This document shows, piece by piece, positions 11,255 to 22,139 of a stretch of 64,000 bases of DNA; the first letter of the stretch is position 1; every line of letters begins with the position of its first letter. The position numbers and the translations under genes were made by a program. Below the pieces are notes generated by a model. It worked only from the letters and a program-made list of their open reading frames with translations, did no database searches and was not told the origin of the DNA. The DNA is from Rhabdophis nuchalis (taxonomy: Eukaryota > Chordata > Lepidosauria > Squamata > Natricidae). Location: NCBI GenBank assembly GCA_039707465.1, contig CM077644.1:94841375-94905374 (forward strand), in the 5' to 3' direction.

Positions 11255-11612
11255 GGACTTGAACGACAGGGGCAGAGCCTTCTCTGTGAGAGCGCCTTCC
11301 CTTTGGAATGAGCTACCCCCGGAGCTTCGCATAATTCTCAACCTCCCATCCTTCCGGCATGCCCTAAAAAGTTGGCTTTTTCAGCAAGCCGGCCTGGCTG
11401 GAACAAAATACCTTATTAATTTTAATTCCAAATTTATTTTATTTTATATCGTGTAAATTGTTAATTAATTTATTGCTTATGGTTTATTGGATTCTTTATT
11501 TAATCTCTTTTTAACTTTTGTACTATGTGTTTCTTATGTTGTACGCCATCCTGAGTCCTTTGGGAGAAGGGCGGCCTATAAATCCAATAAATCCAAATCA
11601 AGACCCTGGTCA
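11255..11612 (+). mobile_element. L2 LINE 3' end, divergent subfamily
   Basis: The plus-strand translation reads GRAFSVRAPSLWNELPPELRI then KSWLFQQAGLAG, the C-terminal signature of L2 ORF2. It is followed by a 3' UTR ending ggagaagggcggcctataaatccaataaat. Compared with the L2 copies at 19661 and 58086, the sequence is clearly diverged and lacks a long microsatellite tail. Only the last 60 or so codons survive. Confidence 0.8.
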
Positions 11613-12936
11613 TCCCCAGACTATCCAGTGTTTTAAGATACAAGTGTTAAATGCAGTTCAGTCACCCATATGAATGTGTGATGATGTGAACTAGGTAGCA
11701 AAGATAAAATACATGCTGTTATTCCATTCTAATTCCTCTTACCTCCAGGTATTCAGCTAGGAGGCAAGAAGAGGTACTGTTCTACTCACATTGTTTTCCA
11801 TGAAAGAATGAACAATTGGACTTCTTGTGAGGAAAAGGGTGGCTTAGATATCTCCACATTCTCAGAGACAACAAGCTTGTTTTGCTCCCTACATTTGGGG
11901 GGCGGGGGTTGTCTTCTTCCTCCAGATTGAAAGAGAAAACCAAAATTAACCCACTTGAACCTTGGGGTTTTACTTGGTTGGCCTGTAAATTGAACGGGGT
12001 GGGGGCGCGCGGCAGGGATTCTTATCACAAACAATTTTATGGGCACTTGAACCTTCCCATTTCTTAATCACTTTGGATGTACTCATCTCTGTAATTAAAG
12101 AGGGATTCTCTTTAACTAAAGAGAGATTCTCTTTAGTCATTTAGTTCACATTATTTTTTTAGAGGCCAAGAAAGGTTTTCACTATTTGAACTGGTCCTTC
12201 TTTTTAAAAGTGCTGAAAGACATGGACTTTTGAGAGAGAGTTTTCTTCATGGAATCAAGCCAATAAAAACATCATAAAAGGTTCAAATTATAGTTAATGG
12301 TAATTTGACTAAATATCCAGAGAGGGACAAGACAAGTTTATCCTTTGTCCCTTCTGTTGCTTATTTTGGTTCTTGAAGTTTTGAAATGAGACATTAGACA
12401 AGATGAGACATAATGGGCCTAAAAATTAAAAATAGAAGCTTTAAATTGAGAGCATTTGATGAAGATTTGGTTTTGATTTTGCAGGAATCCCCTGAAAGGG
12501 ATTGAACTTTTGATGAAAAAAAATATTATTTTGCCATGCTATTTTGCTAATAACCAGAAAAAAAAGACGTTGGTTAAAAATATGACTGCAATAAGATCAA
12601 GATGTTTTGATGAAGAAATCTATGTTTAAAATTAAGAAAAGGCTTAAATATTTGAGTGTTAATTTCACTAATATGAATTATATGTTGTTTCAAATAGCTA
12701 TGCCAAATTATGAAACAAATTTCCATAATTTAATATCTCTCTGTATGAGAGGTGGAGAAAATACTTTTATCATTGTTGGGAAGTATTTCTGTGATTAAAA
12801 TGATTTTTTTTTTACCATGAATGTTCTTTTCATATTTTGTTATTCTTATTTCAGACAATATTGAATATCCAGACGATATTCAATATTGACAACTGACGTA
12901 CCATTTAAGCATTGAGCTAAATGTCTATGACTGTCC
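11613..12936. other. AT-rich, unassigned
   Basis: I recognise no element or gene here. Sequence from 12300 to 12850 is strongly AT-rich with A runs and could be an old LINE remnant related to the L1 piece at 13340, but no motif proves it. Confidence 0.3.
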
Positions 12937-13082
12937 CAAAGGCGCTTTTTTCAAGAGGCAACTAGACTTTCTTGTTTTCTCCGAAGACATTTCGCTTCTC
13001 ACGCAAGTTTCTTCAAGAAGCAAAAAATCTTCAAAGAAAACAAGGAAGTCCAGTTGCCTCATGAAAAAAGTACCTTTGGGTT
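12937..13082. mobile_element. Penelope-like palindrome, degenerate hammerhead-like core
   Basis: The left arm begins cccaaaggcgc and the right arm ends gtacctttggg. Inside are complementary tracts aagaggcaactagactttc and gaagtccagttgcctcat. The stem around 12986-13020, read on the minus strand, resembles the arrangement GAAGAAAC...GAGAAGCGAAATGTC, a decayed form of the CUGAnGA-stem-GAAA layout seen better at 24781 and 40193. A second copy is at 36627. Confidence 0.45.
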
Positions 13083-13339
13083 AAGCATTGAGCCTGCTTC
13101 CCAGGTCCATCCTCAACTCCCTACCCCCTACATCTCATTGTGCATTTACCTTTTGAAGATATGAACCTCACATTGGGGAAGGAGGACAAGCCACTCTACT
13201 CCGCAGCATCTCTGTATCTTCTGGCTGCACCCATGAAGGGGATACCATTTTCTGAGTTGCCACAAGAAATTGTGGCTTCTCCAAAATGGCAGCTACTACT
13301 TCCAAGATGCAGCTATGCAGCCCAGGCATTCAACAGTCT

Positions 13340-13640
13340 GTTCAGCTTCCCTAACATGGTTTGCACAATGCTGTGGAAGTATTTACAAATACCTACAATG
13401 GAAGAACAGGTGGTGAAGCTAATGAAATTGGCAGAAATGATGAAATTGACAGCCTTGATGAAAGAAACCACATTGACAAATTGTTTTTTTTTCCTACTTG
13501 GAAACCAATTTTAGACTTTTGTGAGAAACTGAAAGAAATGAAAACTTGATTTTGGGATTTTATTATTACAATTATATGGGATTATGGAAATCACATATAT
13601 ATTAATCTTTGAGTAAGATTTTAGTGTATTTTTTACTTAT
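13340..13640 (+). pseudogene. L1 LINE ORF2 C-terminal fragment
   Basis: Two overlapping plus-strand frames give pieces in the style of the L1 ORF2 C-terminus: LWKYLQIPTMEEQVVKLMKL and then, after a frameshift in a T run near 13485, FPTWKPILDFCEKLKEMKT. The phrase W-KP-x-DF is the same hallmark seen in the L1 end at 39716. It is short, frameshifted and non-functional. The upstream frame from 13140 is weaker and may or may not belong to the same LINE. Confidence 0.55.
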
Positions 13641-13775
13641 ATCTGTACCATATATTTATTTTTGTCTCTCCTCCCTCTTTCTTTCTTGCACTTTCTCCCT
13701 TTTTCTTTCCTGAACCTTTTCTTTTTCCATTTTTTCTGCATTTCTTTTCACTTGGGGAGGGGAAGTGAGCATGAG

Positions 13776-13778
<3 letters not shown>

Positions 13779-13862
<84 letters not shown>
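13779..13862. repeat. (GA)n microsatellite
   Basis: About 41 uninterrupted GA units. Frames of alternating Glu-Arg or Ser-Leu through it are artefacts. Confidence 0.95.
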
Positions 13863-13863
<1 letters not shown>

Positions 13864-14987
13864 AGTCTCCATGCAATCTGAGATGCATTTTCTTAAAATC
13901 TTGGACTATGCATGAATATAACTCCTCTTATGCCTGAAAGCTAGAAAAAGGAGGTGATAGAATGAGGGAGGGTTGCTTGTTCTCTCTATGTATTTTCAAG
14001 CACTTGTGTGTTTGTGAATCATGCTTTAACTACCCCCACTATAATCAAAACCATATAAAGCATCGCCACAGCTAGTGAGCCTGGACAAATCCATATTCTG
14101 TGTTTAACAAGCTTGTCTCTGCCTAAAGACTTGCTCTCATGAACTGAATGGTTTTAGAGATCTTTCTGTTTGAAGTCTCCAAGAAATCAATTCATCAAAT
14201 GCTCTTTCAGCAGGCAGACAGCCTGTACTAATTGTATAATTTCATTACATTTTATGGCCAGTCAGGGCTGTTGGCTTCCCATGTAATGCAAAGCAAGGCT
14301 AAACAAAAGCAGGTTGAGTTTGCCTAAATAAACAGCATAATACATCAGGCAATTAAGAAGCCAACTGAGAATTGCACTCTATTTAATAATTATTTAATAA
14401 TGATTTAAAGCTATGTTTGGATATGCTTTGTTACCAGTTTAGTAGGAAAAGTTGATTTCCTAAAGCTGAAGGAAAGTCTTTTCAGAGTTCTTTTTGCTGA
14501 GCACCCAACATAATGTATGAAATGATAATATAAAATGTCAATTCCAGTAAGTGTAATAAATGTACTTAGAGTAATTAGGAGAGAGAAAGAGAGAGAGAGT
14601 TAGAAGAAAGTAACTACTGCTGACTCAGATGCTCACATGGTCCATAGATCCAGTTCCTTTTCTCAGAACAATGCAGAGACGTTTTTCCACAGCATAGTGG
14701 TATCCAGAGATTTTGGACTATGCTATCCCTAATCCCTCAGTCTGCTCAAGTAATGCTGGCTAGACATACCTGCAGAACACTAGGCTGGAGAAAATGTATA
14801 TACATTACTATATTTGAAATCTAGCATGTGATTTGTCAATGCTTCATGTTATTGAGAAAAGTCACACCTTATGCTAGGACAGAAGACCATTTCCTCCACC
14901 CCCAAAAAGAACAAAGATATTGTGATCAGATAGCATGTGTAAGACTTCACTACACAGATCATTCCATCCCACATGTTGCATTCATAA
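13863..14987. other. non-repetitive block, possible conserved non-coding DNA
   Basis: The stretch 14040-14560 lacks repeats and has no long frame. It has a texture often seen in vertebrate enhancers: CATTACATTTTATGG, an AT-rich TTTAATAATTATTTAATAAT cluster, and repeated aattaag/TAATTA-like homeodomain core sites. This is a pattern-based guess. A short GA tract lies at 14580-14600. Confidence 0.25.
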
Positions 14988-14995
14988 TTGGTCTT

Positions 14996-15283
14996 CAGAG
15001 GTGGGATTCAGCCAATTTGGACTGGTTCAAGCAAACCAGTAGTTCTGGTGAGCATTTGGCCCTGCCCACCCGTCCCTGCACTTTCCTGTCCTATATTTCC
15101 CTGTTTTTTAGCTCAGCTGATTCACGCGGCACAGCAGATTGTTGCACGTCAGCTGTTTTACTCATAGGCGCTGACATAGATGGTAAGTTTGAAGCTTTAA
15201 AATATTGTTTTTTGAATGCTTCACGCACGCACAAAGCACGCACTCACCAATCCAGTTGTTAAATCAGTTGGATTCCATCACTG
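14996..15283. mobile_element. hAT-type non-autonomous element, GGTGGGATTCA family
   Basis: The element begins CAGAGGTGGGATTCAG and ends GGATTCCATCACTG, flanked by TTGGTCTT (14988-14995) and GTGGTCTT (15284-15291), seven of eight identical. Its middle differs from the 235-bp relatives, so it is a distinct subfamily. The frame through it is not a gene. Confidence 0.75.
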
Positions 15284-15291
15284 GTGGTCTT

Positions 15292-16648
15292 GCATTATCC
15301 CACACCATATATTACCATGCATATATCCCACACCTTCATATATTACCATGCCTATTACTGCAATCATTTATCTAGACTAACATATTTTTATGACTGAAAT
15401 AGCAATAAAAGTTCTCTAAATATTAAGAATTGGAGTAACTGATTTATGGGTAGATTTCTATTCCACCATTTTCCCCAGCTCAAGCTTACATGGAGACCTC
15501 CAGTTTTATTTCCAGAATTACAGTTCTGTGAGATAAGCTGGACTGACAGGAAGAGCGATTGATCCAAAACCACACAGTGAATTTTCATGGCTGGGTCTCT
15601 TCATCCAAGTCCATCATCTTAGCCAATATATTACACTGGTTCTCAAGATAGTTTTTAAAAGATTAAGAACAGATCCAAGTAACTATGGAGAAATGCAAAT
15701 AGTGGTCTGATTTTAGGTGGCCTCCTTAGCTGTTTGGAATGGGAGGATGAGGGCCATCAATGCTACTGTTCCAAACATTCTTGAGCGAATAGTAGAGTAG
15801 AATAAGCACCAAGGAGTTGAAGGTATGCTGAGATCATCGCAAGAACCCTGTCATCAAAATTTGAAACATTGGCACGCATCTAAGATGTGAGCACCTTCTC
15901 GGTAGCACCTGTTTAGTGTAATTCTCTTCCAACATACAGTTGTCTCCATCTGTTGTATTTTAAGGCAGATTTTTAAAACTCTTTTTAGCTGCAAAACAAA
16001 AAAAAATGAGGGAGAGATTGCATTTGTTACTGATGAGTTCTTTTTCAATTTATACATTAAGATCTCATCTTTTCCTACCGGTAGGCAGAAATTGTGTTCT
16101 ACCATTGGGTCATGAAACCAGAGAAGAGTTTCATCCAATAACCAATATTATAAATAACCCAACACACACTGGCCCTCAGAGACGTTAAAACATTGCTCTC
16201 CTTTTCTCTAATAGCAGACCTTGCTCCCTGTTGTCCCTATTTCACCTTGCTTGTAAGGTTTCGCCTCGCTCTGGACTCCTGACACTAACCGTGTCAGCAG
16301 CAGGCCGATCCGTGTGGCAGGGAAGCCACACCGCCAGGCAACCAAACCCTTCTGGGCTTTCAAACGAAGCGGCAGTTGATTGCGATGTCTCCTAGCTGCA
16401 TATTCAATTATGCCTCTTTGCCTAGCCCGGTTTAAAATGCAGAGGCATTATAATTCAATCACAGACCTGTTCCCCAGTGCCACACTTTTTTCTCCCCCAA
16501 ACAGCCGGAATAACAGCATTATAAGGACCAAGAATCAAATTTGTTCTTTGGAAACAACGTTACGTTTTACCAAATGTCAGAGGAGAACACGGACAGGTTG
16601 TCTCTGTTCCTTTTCCAGACCCAACCTTTTCCTTCCCTTGGGATGAGT
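15292..16648. other. non-repetitive, possible conserved non-coding DNA at 16200-16570
   Basis: No repeat termini are seen. Within 16200-16570, a GC-balanced segment (ctgcatattcaattatgcctc, gcattataattcaatcacag) has the look of regulatory DNA. I see no splice-bounded frame. The remainder is unassigned. Confidence 0.25.
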
Positions 16649-16770
16649 TTTCTCTTCTCTTCTCTTCTCTTCTCTTCTCTTCTCTTCTCTTCTCTTCTCT
16701 TCTCTTCTCCTCTCCTCTCCTCTCCTCTCCCCTCTCTCCTTTCCTGTCCTCTCTCTCTTCTTTTCTTTAT
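16649..16770. repeat. (TTCTC)n / (TCTCC)n pentanucleotide repeat
   Basis: About a dozen TTCTC units shift into TCTCC-type units and then a degenerate pyrimidine tract. It could adopt triplex-prone homopurine/homopyrimidine structure. A C homopolymer of about 16 bases follows at about 16830-16846. Confidence 0.9.
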
Positions 16771-16859
16771 TCATTATTGGCTTTTCACCCTCTTGCTTTC
16801 TAGCAGATATTCTCAGCTAGTCTGGAACCACCCCCCCCCCCCCCCCGGATGCTGAAGTC

Positions 16860-17928
16860 CAGCAGACCCTGAAGGGAGGGAGACGGTGCCCAGTTCTGTT
16901 CAAGGACAAAATTGTTTCTCCACTCTGATGGTGGTTTTACTCTCCTGGTTCTTCCTCTTAATTCTCCCTGGCCCCTGCTATTCTGCAAGGCTGACATTTC
17001 CATTTATACTCAGCATTCTTTTTATTGCTATTTAAGCTGGGCGCCTTTCCTTTGGTTTCCTTTCCTCTCTGCTGCTTGCATCAGTACTAAAAGCAGGCAG
17101 AGGGGAGGGAGGGAGAGAGAGCATGCCAGTTGTTTTCATTTGAAATCATCTCTCTGCAGATATTATCTGTAATGATTGATCGTCAATAGCAGGGTTGTTT
17201 TTAATAGACCGGGTGTAGTGTAGTTCAGGCAGCAGCACTAGACCAACCACAGCATGATATTGCTACCACCGTCCTGTGAACACATAATTCATGCTAATAC
17301 GCAAGGATGTATTGTTAGGAGCCTAGGTTGATGGTGAGATTATTAAGCAGCCTTCCATATTAAGAAGGATGAATGGTGATTCCCATTAATAAAGCTTTTG
17401 CATATATATTGGCCTCTCGATTTTTCACCGGCTGTCAAGATTCCAAACAGAACCACACAAAGCAAAATTTTGCTTTTCCTTCCTTGGCCAGCTTCTTAAT
17501 TTAGTACCATCCTAACTAAGGTGGGGTGTGTGTGTTCCTGTTCACTACTATTATTCTTTCATACATTTCCAGCTCCCATTCAGTTGTACCGATTCTCTGA
17601 ATTACAGTAGCTTTGATACCTAGTTAAAAATAAAAAGGGAGGCTCCTTTCTGGCTGGAGAATTTCAGGAGCTGAAATCCACATATCTTAAAATTGTTGAA
17701 GTTGAGAAACACCGATCCGGGCAATGTAACAGTTGTGGTTAAGTCATGGAACTGTACTAACCATTTCATTATCTGCCTGTGTAACATGCCCAGGTTTTCC
17801 CCAATTGTGTTGCACTGTTACATGCTACATGCATGAACAAAATGTGGATGGAAACCTTCATACACATTTGTATCGAAGCAATAAAGTACCCAACACTGCA
17901 AATAATGGTTCACATTTGCATGTGTTTA
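16860..17928. other. mostly non-repetitive; half hairpin-MITE at 17650-17725
   Basis: 17650-17725 is a decayed half of the hAT hairpin family (ggctggagaatttcaggagctgaaatcc). The segment 17130-17420 is free of repeats and contains tgtaatgattgatcgtcaat and cattaataaagc, a possible regulatory block. No gene was recognised. Confidence 0.25.
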
Positions 17929-18166
17929 GCACTAGCACTTAAGAGTATATACCACTTCATAGTGCTTTACATCCCTCTCTAAGCAGTTTACAGACTCAGC
18001 ATATTGCCCCCAACAATCTAGCTCCTCATTTTACCAACCTCGGAAAGATGGAAGGCTGAGTCAACCTTGAGCCTGGTGAGATTCGATCTGCCAAACTTCT
18101 GGCAGATAGTGATCAGCAGAAGCAGCCTGCAATACTGCACTCTAACCACTGTGCCACTGCAGCTCA
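17929..18166 (-). mobile_element. tRNA-derived SINE with L2-like tail
   Basis: Read on the minus strand, a tRNA-like head with an A-box-like gtggcacagtgg is followed by a body reading ggttgactcagccttccatc. Then comes a 3' part with aaaatgaggagc and gagggatgtaaagcac, ending in a tail similar to L2-mobilised SINEs. Copies at 36322, 43272 and 49141 share it. The family resembles MIR/CORE-type SINEs in layout, but I cannot give the accepted squamate name. Confidence 0.75.
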
Positions 18167-18263
18167 TTTAGAGTGCTTTGTATTATACAGTGGAAATACA
18201 TACAAAAATCCTGTATGACTCACATAAGAACAGCATATAGCTCACAGAGTTGTCTCAGTGTAG

Positions 18264-18400
18264 AGGCATGGTGGCTCAGTGGCTTAATGATGCTAGAGAT
18301 GGTCTCTGCTTTGGTGGCTGGAGCTCAAGCACTGCACGGCAGAGTGAGCTCCTGTTACTCACCTCAGCTCTGCCCACCTAACAATTCAAAAGCATGTTCT
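18264..18400 (+). mobile_element. Sauria-type SINE, 5' part only
   Basis: The sequence begins ggcatggtggctcagtgg, a tRNA-derived A-box region. It continues through gagtgagctcctgttactc and tctgcccacctaacaattc, matching the left half of the SINE at 30865. The 3' Bov-B-like half is missing. A hAT element follows at 18413. Confidence 0.65.
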
Positions 18401-18412
18401 GTGCCAGTAGAT

Positions 18413-18561
18413 CAGGGGTGTCAAATTGGCAGCCCGCTGGCTGATGCATCACACACACACAGGCCACACACACAGGCCACACACACCCCGCTCCACAAAT
18501 GGGGAAAACATTATGAAACATCATATGATGGCAATGTGACACACCAAGTTTGATACCCGTG
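18413..18561. mobile_element. hAT-type short element, CAGGGGTGTCAAA family
   Basis: Left end CAGGGGTGTCAAATTGG and right end AAGTTTGATACCCGTG. Flanks are CAGTAGAT (18405-18412) and GAGTAGAT (18562-18569), seven of eight identical. It contains a short CA repeat. Relatives lie at 33345, 52777 and 63060. Confidence 0.8.
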
Positions 18562-18569
18562 GAGTAGAT

Positions 18570-19634
18570 AGATAAGTACCATTTTGGTGGAGAGGTGAAT
18601 TTATGCTCTGTGTAGGCAGTCAGATTCCTGGTGGTTCTGAACCTTTCCGGATGTGGTGCCCATTTGTGAGGCAGCTCTGGGAAGGGAGGGGGTCTTGGGT
18701 GACACTACAAGAAGAGTGCTAAGCCAGTGCAAAGCCGACTCACCCTCCCATGGTGCACCTTGAGAAGAGCACAAGTATTGGTACCTTGGCAAGCCAAACT
18801 ATTACTCTGCAATATCTTTGTGTTCTCACAGTAACTGTAACAATGCCATAAACTAATAATAATAATAGTTGTCTCAATATGAAGGACACACTAGTAACAA
18901 TATAAACAGGAAAATATTTTCATTTCAACAGAGCCAGGTCTACTGCTAATATTCCGCTTTAATACTACTCCAACAGCCAAAGTATTTCCACCAAACACAA
19001 TATGGTCATTTTTCCCATGCCTATCCACTATAGAACTTGTCAGTCCCTTGGGGTGTGACAGACCAGGAAACTGGCTTCACAGGAAGATTAGAACTCTATT
19101 TTATTGAAGTGGGCTGTAATAAAGATTGACTACCTCCACTTCTTCTTACCTCCCAATGAATCCAGGAGGAGTCTGCCTGAGTCTCTTCCAAGTGCTATCT
19201 TCCTTCCAAGGATTTAGGGTATATTTCAGTTCTCTTTGCTTATTCGATATAACAGTCCTGCCTATCCCCCCCCCCCCGAGATCATCTCACCTTAGCTACA
19301 CCCAGAAGGTCACAATCCCTTGTTCTTGTTATTCACGTCCTGCAGACCAAGATGGCACTGATATTCCAGATAATGTATCCAGTCAGTCATCTACCTGTAG
19401 AACTCTTGGTAGTCAAGGGCTGCAGTTTTTGTATGCTGTTGTCTTTTCACACCTCGCCCAAATCACTGTTTGCTAGGGTGGAGAAAAAGATTGAAGCCCC
19501 AACTCAATCACACCCCTACTGTTTCTTGCTGAAGACCCGCATTCCTCTCTTTCTAATACCTGCCAAAAGCACCCCATGTAAGATGCAAAGGAAAGAGGGT
19601 AGCTTATGTAGGAGTTTATATCTACAGAGCTAGT
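18570..19634. other. unassigned; possible old LTR-like tract near 19055-19600
   Basis: The sequence from about 19055 contains cttcacaggaagattagaac, attttattgaagtggg and a AATAAAG signal. It is dispersed-repeat-like in composition, but I could not find matching termini or a target duplication. A C run lies at 19268-19277. Confidence 0.25.
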
Positions 19635-19722
19635 TTGGTCCAGTATTTAGACTAAGAAGAATGGGGAAATCTATCCTCACTCTAGGCATAGAAGACAGCT
19701 GGGTGACTTTGGGCCCAGTCAT
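19635..19722 (+). mobile_element. SINE fragment abutting the L2
   Basis: The tract gacagctgggtgactttggg followed by cccagtcat matches, on the opposite strand, the SINE at 62466-62722 (gactggcccaaagtcaccca). Similarity stops at about 19722, where L2 sequence begins. It supplies the first ATG and about 20 codons of the long frame that runs into the L2. Confidence 0.55.
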
Positions 19723-21895
19723 CTTTCCGACCGCTGCTCCCCTCCGCGGGGAGGCGGAACCTGAGTCACCAATCTGGTTCCGCCCCAGGCGCCTGATGGA
19801 CCCAGATGGGTTCCAGACGGCGCTTGGGCCACTTCCTGTACCCCTGGCCCGCGCCCCGATGGAGGACCTCGTGGCCGCATGGAATACTGCGACCACGGGA
19901 GCCTTGGATCGGGTCGCGCCCTTGCGGCCTCTCTTGCGGCGGCGAAACACCCTGGCTCCTTGGTTTTCCGAGGAGCTGAGGGTGATGAAACGCCGCAAGA
20001 GATGCCTAGAGAGAAGATGGAGGTCTACTCGATCTGAATCTGACCGGACACAGGTAAGAGCCCAGTTACGGACTTACATTGTGGCGCTGAGAGTGGCCAA
20101 ACGTCACCATTGTGCTACTCTCATAGCATCCGCAGAAAACCGCCCTGCCGCCCTGTTTAGGGTGACCCGCTCCCTCCTTCAACAGAGGGTGCGGGAAGCC
20201 CCGTTACAGGGTAGAGCAGAGGAATTTGTGACTTTTCTGCAGGAGAAAATCGCTCAGATACAGAACGAGCTAGCCCCCATTCATGGCCCAGTGGGATGCC
20301 ACGAGAGAGATCTTGTTTGGGAGGAGTTTGACTCCGTTACTTCCGAGGATATGGACAGGTTACGTGGGCGACTGCGAGCCACCACATGTTTATTGGACCC
20401 GTGTCCCTCCTGGCTTGTACTGGCATCCTGGGAGGTGACACGAGGCTGGCTCCAAGAGGTTGTCAACGCATCCTTGAGTGAGGGTGCCTTGCCTGCTTCC
20501 CTAAAAGAAGCGATGGTGAGGCCCCTCCTTAAGAAGCCCTCTTTGGATCCAGCTCTTTTGAACAACTACTGTCCAGTCTCCAACCTTCCCTTTTTGGCGA
20601 AGGTTGTCGAGAGTGTGGTGGCACAACAGTTTCCCCGTCACCTGGAGGAAGTTGATTATCTAGATCCGCGCCAGTCCGGCTTTCGGCCCGGGCATAGCAC
20701 CGAGACGGCATTGGTCGCGTTGGTCGATGATCTCTGGAGGGCCAGAGATGGGGGTTGTTCCTCCATCCTGGTCCTATTAGACCTCTCGGCGGCTTTCGAT
20801 ACCATCGACCATGGTATCCTATTGCATCGGCTGGGGGGGTTGGGGGTGGGAGGCACCGTTTTACGGTGGTTCTCCTCCTACCTCTCTGGCCGATCGCAAT
20901 TTGTGTTGGCAGGGGGGCAGAGGTCGACCGCGAGACCCCTCGCATGTGGGGTGCCTCAGGGGTCGGTCCTCTCGCCCCTCCTGTTCAACACATACATGAA
21001 GCCGCTGGGTGAGATCATCCGTGGTTTTGGGGTAGAGTACCATCTGTACGCTGATGATACACAGCTGTACATTTCTACCCCAAACCACCCCAACAATGCC
21101 GTAGCGGTGATGTGCCAGTGCCTGGAAGCTGTACGGATCTGGATGGGAAGTAACGGACTCAAGCTCAACCCGACCAAGACCGAGTGGCTGTGGTTTCCGG
21201 CTGCCCGATTCAACCAGCTCACTCCATCGCTGGCCATAGGGGGCGAACATCTTGCCCCTGTGGATGGGGCGCGCAATTTGGGTGTCCTCCTGGATGCCCG
21301 GCTGTCCATGGAAGATCAAGTGACAGCCGTGGCCAGGAGGGCGTTTTACCAGGTTTGCCTGGTTCGCCAATTGCGCCCCCTATTGGATCGGGACGCCCTT
21401 CGCACAGTCACTCATGCTCTCGTGACATCCCGACTGGACTATTGTAACTCTCTCTACATGGGGCTGCCCTTGAGGTGCACCCGGAGGCTTCAGCTAGTTC
21501 AGAATGCAGCCGCGCGAGCAATTATGGGGACCGCAAGGTCCACCCATGTAACATCGCTCTTACGCGAGCTGCACTGGCTACCTGTCGTCTTCCGGGTGCG
21601 CTTCAAGGTGTTAATTATCATCTTTAAAGCGCTCCATGGCTCGGGACCTAGCTATCTGCAGGATCGGATCCTGCCCCATACATCCTCATGGCCGATTCGC
21701 TCCCACAGAGCGGGGCTTCTCCGGGTGCCGTCCACTAGACTGTGTCAGCGGGCGACACCCAGGGGAAGGGCTCTCTCTGTGGCGGGCCCGGCCCTCTGGA
21801 ACGACCTTCCCCCCGATATTAGGACGACCACGGACCTCCGCTCCTTCCGTCTCAAATTGAAAACCTACTTTTTCCGTCTGGCCGGCTTGGGATAG
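19661..21895 (+). CDS. L2-clade LINE ORF2, 5'-truncated: linker, reverse transcriptase, C-terminus
   Basis: This 744-residue open frame would copy LINE RNA into DNA at a nicked target, but it lacks the N-terminal endonuclease (about 230 residues in complete members). Residues 1-20 derive from flanking SINE sequence, so the listed start is accidental. Residues 65-245 are the basic linker. The reverse transcriptase spans about 285-540. Motif A is VLLDLSAAFDTIDH, with catalytic D374. Motif B is GVPQGSVLSPLLF (430-442). Motif C is YADD at 463-466. The C-terminus holds LDYCNSLYMGLP and GRALSVAGPALWNDLPP, typical of L2. There are no internal stops over 2.2 kb, so the insertion is young on the LINE scale. 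Without an endonuclease or promoter it is unlikely to move itself. Confidence 0.9.
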   Translation: MGKSILTLGIEDSWVTLGPVIFPTAAPLRGEAEPESPIWFRPRRLMDPDGFQTALGPLPVPLARAPMEDLVAAWNTATTGALDRVAPLRPLLRRRNTLAPWFSEELRVMKRRKRCLERRWRSTRSESDRTQVRAQLRTYIVALRVAKRHHCATLIASAENRPAALFRVTRSLLQQRVREAPLQGRAEEFVTFLQEKIAQIQNELAPIHGPVGCHERDLVWEEFDSVTSEDMDRLRGRLRATTCLLDPCPSWLVLASWEVTRGWLQEVVNASLSEGALPASLKEAMVRPLLKKPSLDPALLNNYCPVSNLPFLAKVVESVVAQQFPRHLEEVDYLDPRQSGFRPGHSTETALVALVDDLWRARDGGCSSILVLLDLSAAFDTIDHGILLHRLGGLGVGGTVLRWFSSYLSGRSQFVLAGGQRSTARPLACGVPQGSVLSPLLFNTYMKPLGEIIRGFGVEYHLYADDTQLYISTPNHPNNAVAVMCQCLEAVRIWMGSNGLKLNPTKTEWLWFPAARFNQLTPSLAIGGEHLAPVDGARNLGVLLDARLSMEDQVTAVARRAFYQVCLVRQLRPLLDRDALRTVTHALVTSRLDYCNSLYMGLPLRCTRRLQLVQNAAARAIMGTARSTHVTSLLRELHWLPVVFRVRFKVLIIIFKALHGSGPSYLQDRILPHTSSWPIRSHRAGLLRVPSTRLCQRATPRGRALSVAGPALWNDLPPDIRTTTDLRSFRLKLKTYFFRLAGLG

Positions 21896-22105
21896 CCTCC
21901 CTGTCCTGTGGTTTTAGGGTAATTTTAATTATTTGTAGTGTTAAGGGGTTTTAGGGACAGTTTTTAGTTTTTATAGATGTTTTTAGCGCAGGATTTGTTT
22001 AATTGTGATTTTAAATTATGTATTCTGTTTGTGTTTATTGTTTTTTAATTTTCCTGTGCCCCGCCTCAAGTCCCTCTGGGGAGAGAGAGCGGGCTACAAA
22101 TAAAA

Positions 22106-22138
<33 letters not shown>

Positions 22139-22139
22139 C
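19723..22139 (+). mobile_element. L2 LINE, 5'-truncated, with (TTA)n tail
   Basis: The element comprises the ORF2 part, a roughly 210-bp 3' UTR containing ccccgcctcaagtccctctg and ggctacaaataaaaattt, and a terminal (TTA)n repeat at about 22109-22139. The 5' truncation is at the SINE junction near 19722. I did not find a clear target duplication, which is common for L2. It is the longest LINE copy in the window. Confidence 0.88.

Noticed and set aside
13140..13514. A 124-codon frame that might be a host exon
   Set aside because: Its C-terminal half matches the style of L1 ORF2 and it is frameshifted near a T run. I treat it as an L1 remnant.
13633..13937. Frames rich in Glu-Arg or Ser-Leu
   Set aside because: They run through an uninterrupted GA microsatellite.
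14828..15262. A 144-codon frame
   Set aside because: About two thirds of it lies in the hAT element at 14996-15283 and no domain is visible.
16829..16846. C homopolymer as a possible functional G-quadruplex on the minus strand
   Set aside because: A plain homopolymer next to a low-complexity pyrimidine tract is common and error-prone in assemblies. Nothing around it suggests a promoter.
19055..19600. Possible LTR with a polyadenylation signal
   Set aside because: I could not find paired TG/CA tips or a target duplication, so it is left unassigned.
20281..21860. Several long frames on the minus strand and in other plus frames under the L2 reverse transcriptase
   Set aside because: They mirror a strong coding frame in GC-rich DNA and contain no recognisable motif. 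The same happens at 58121-59452.
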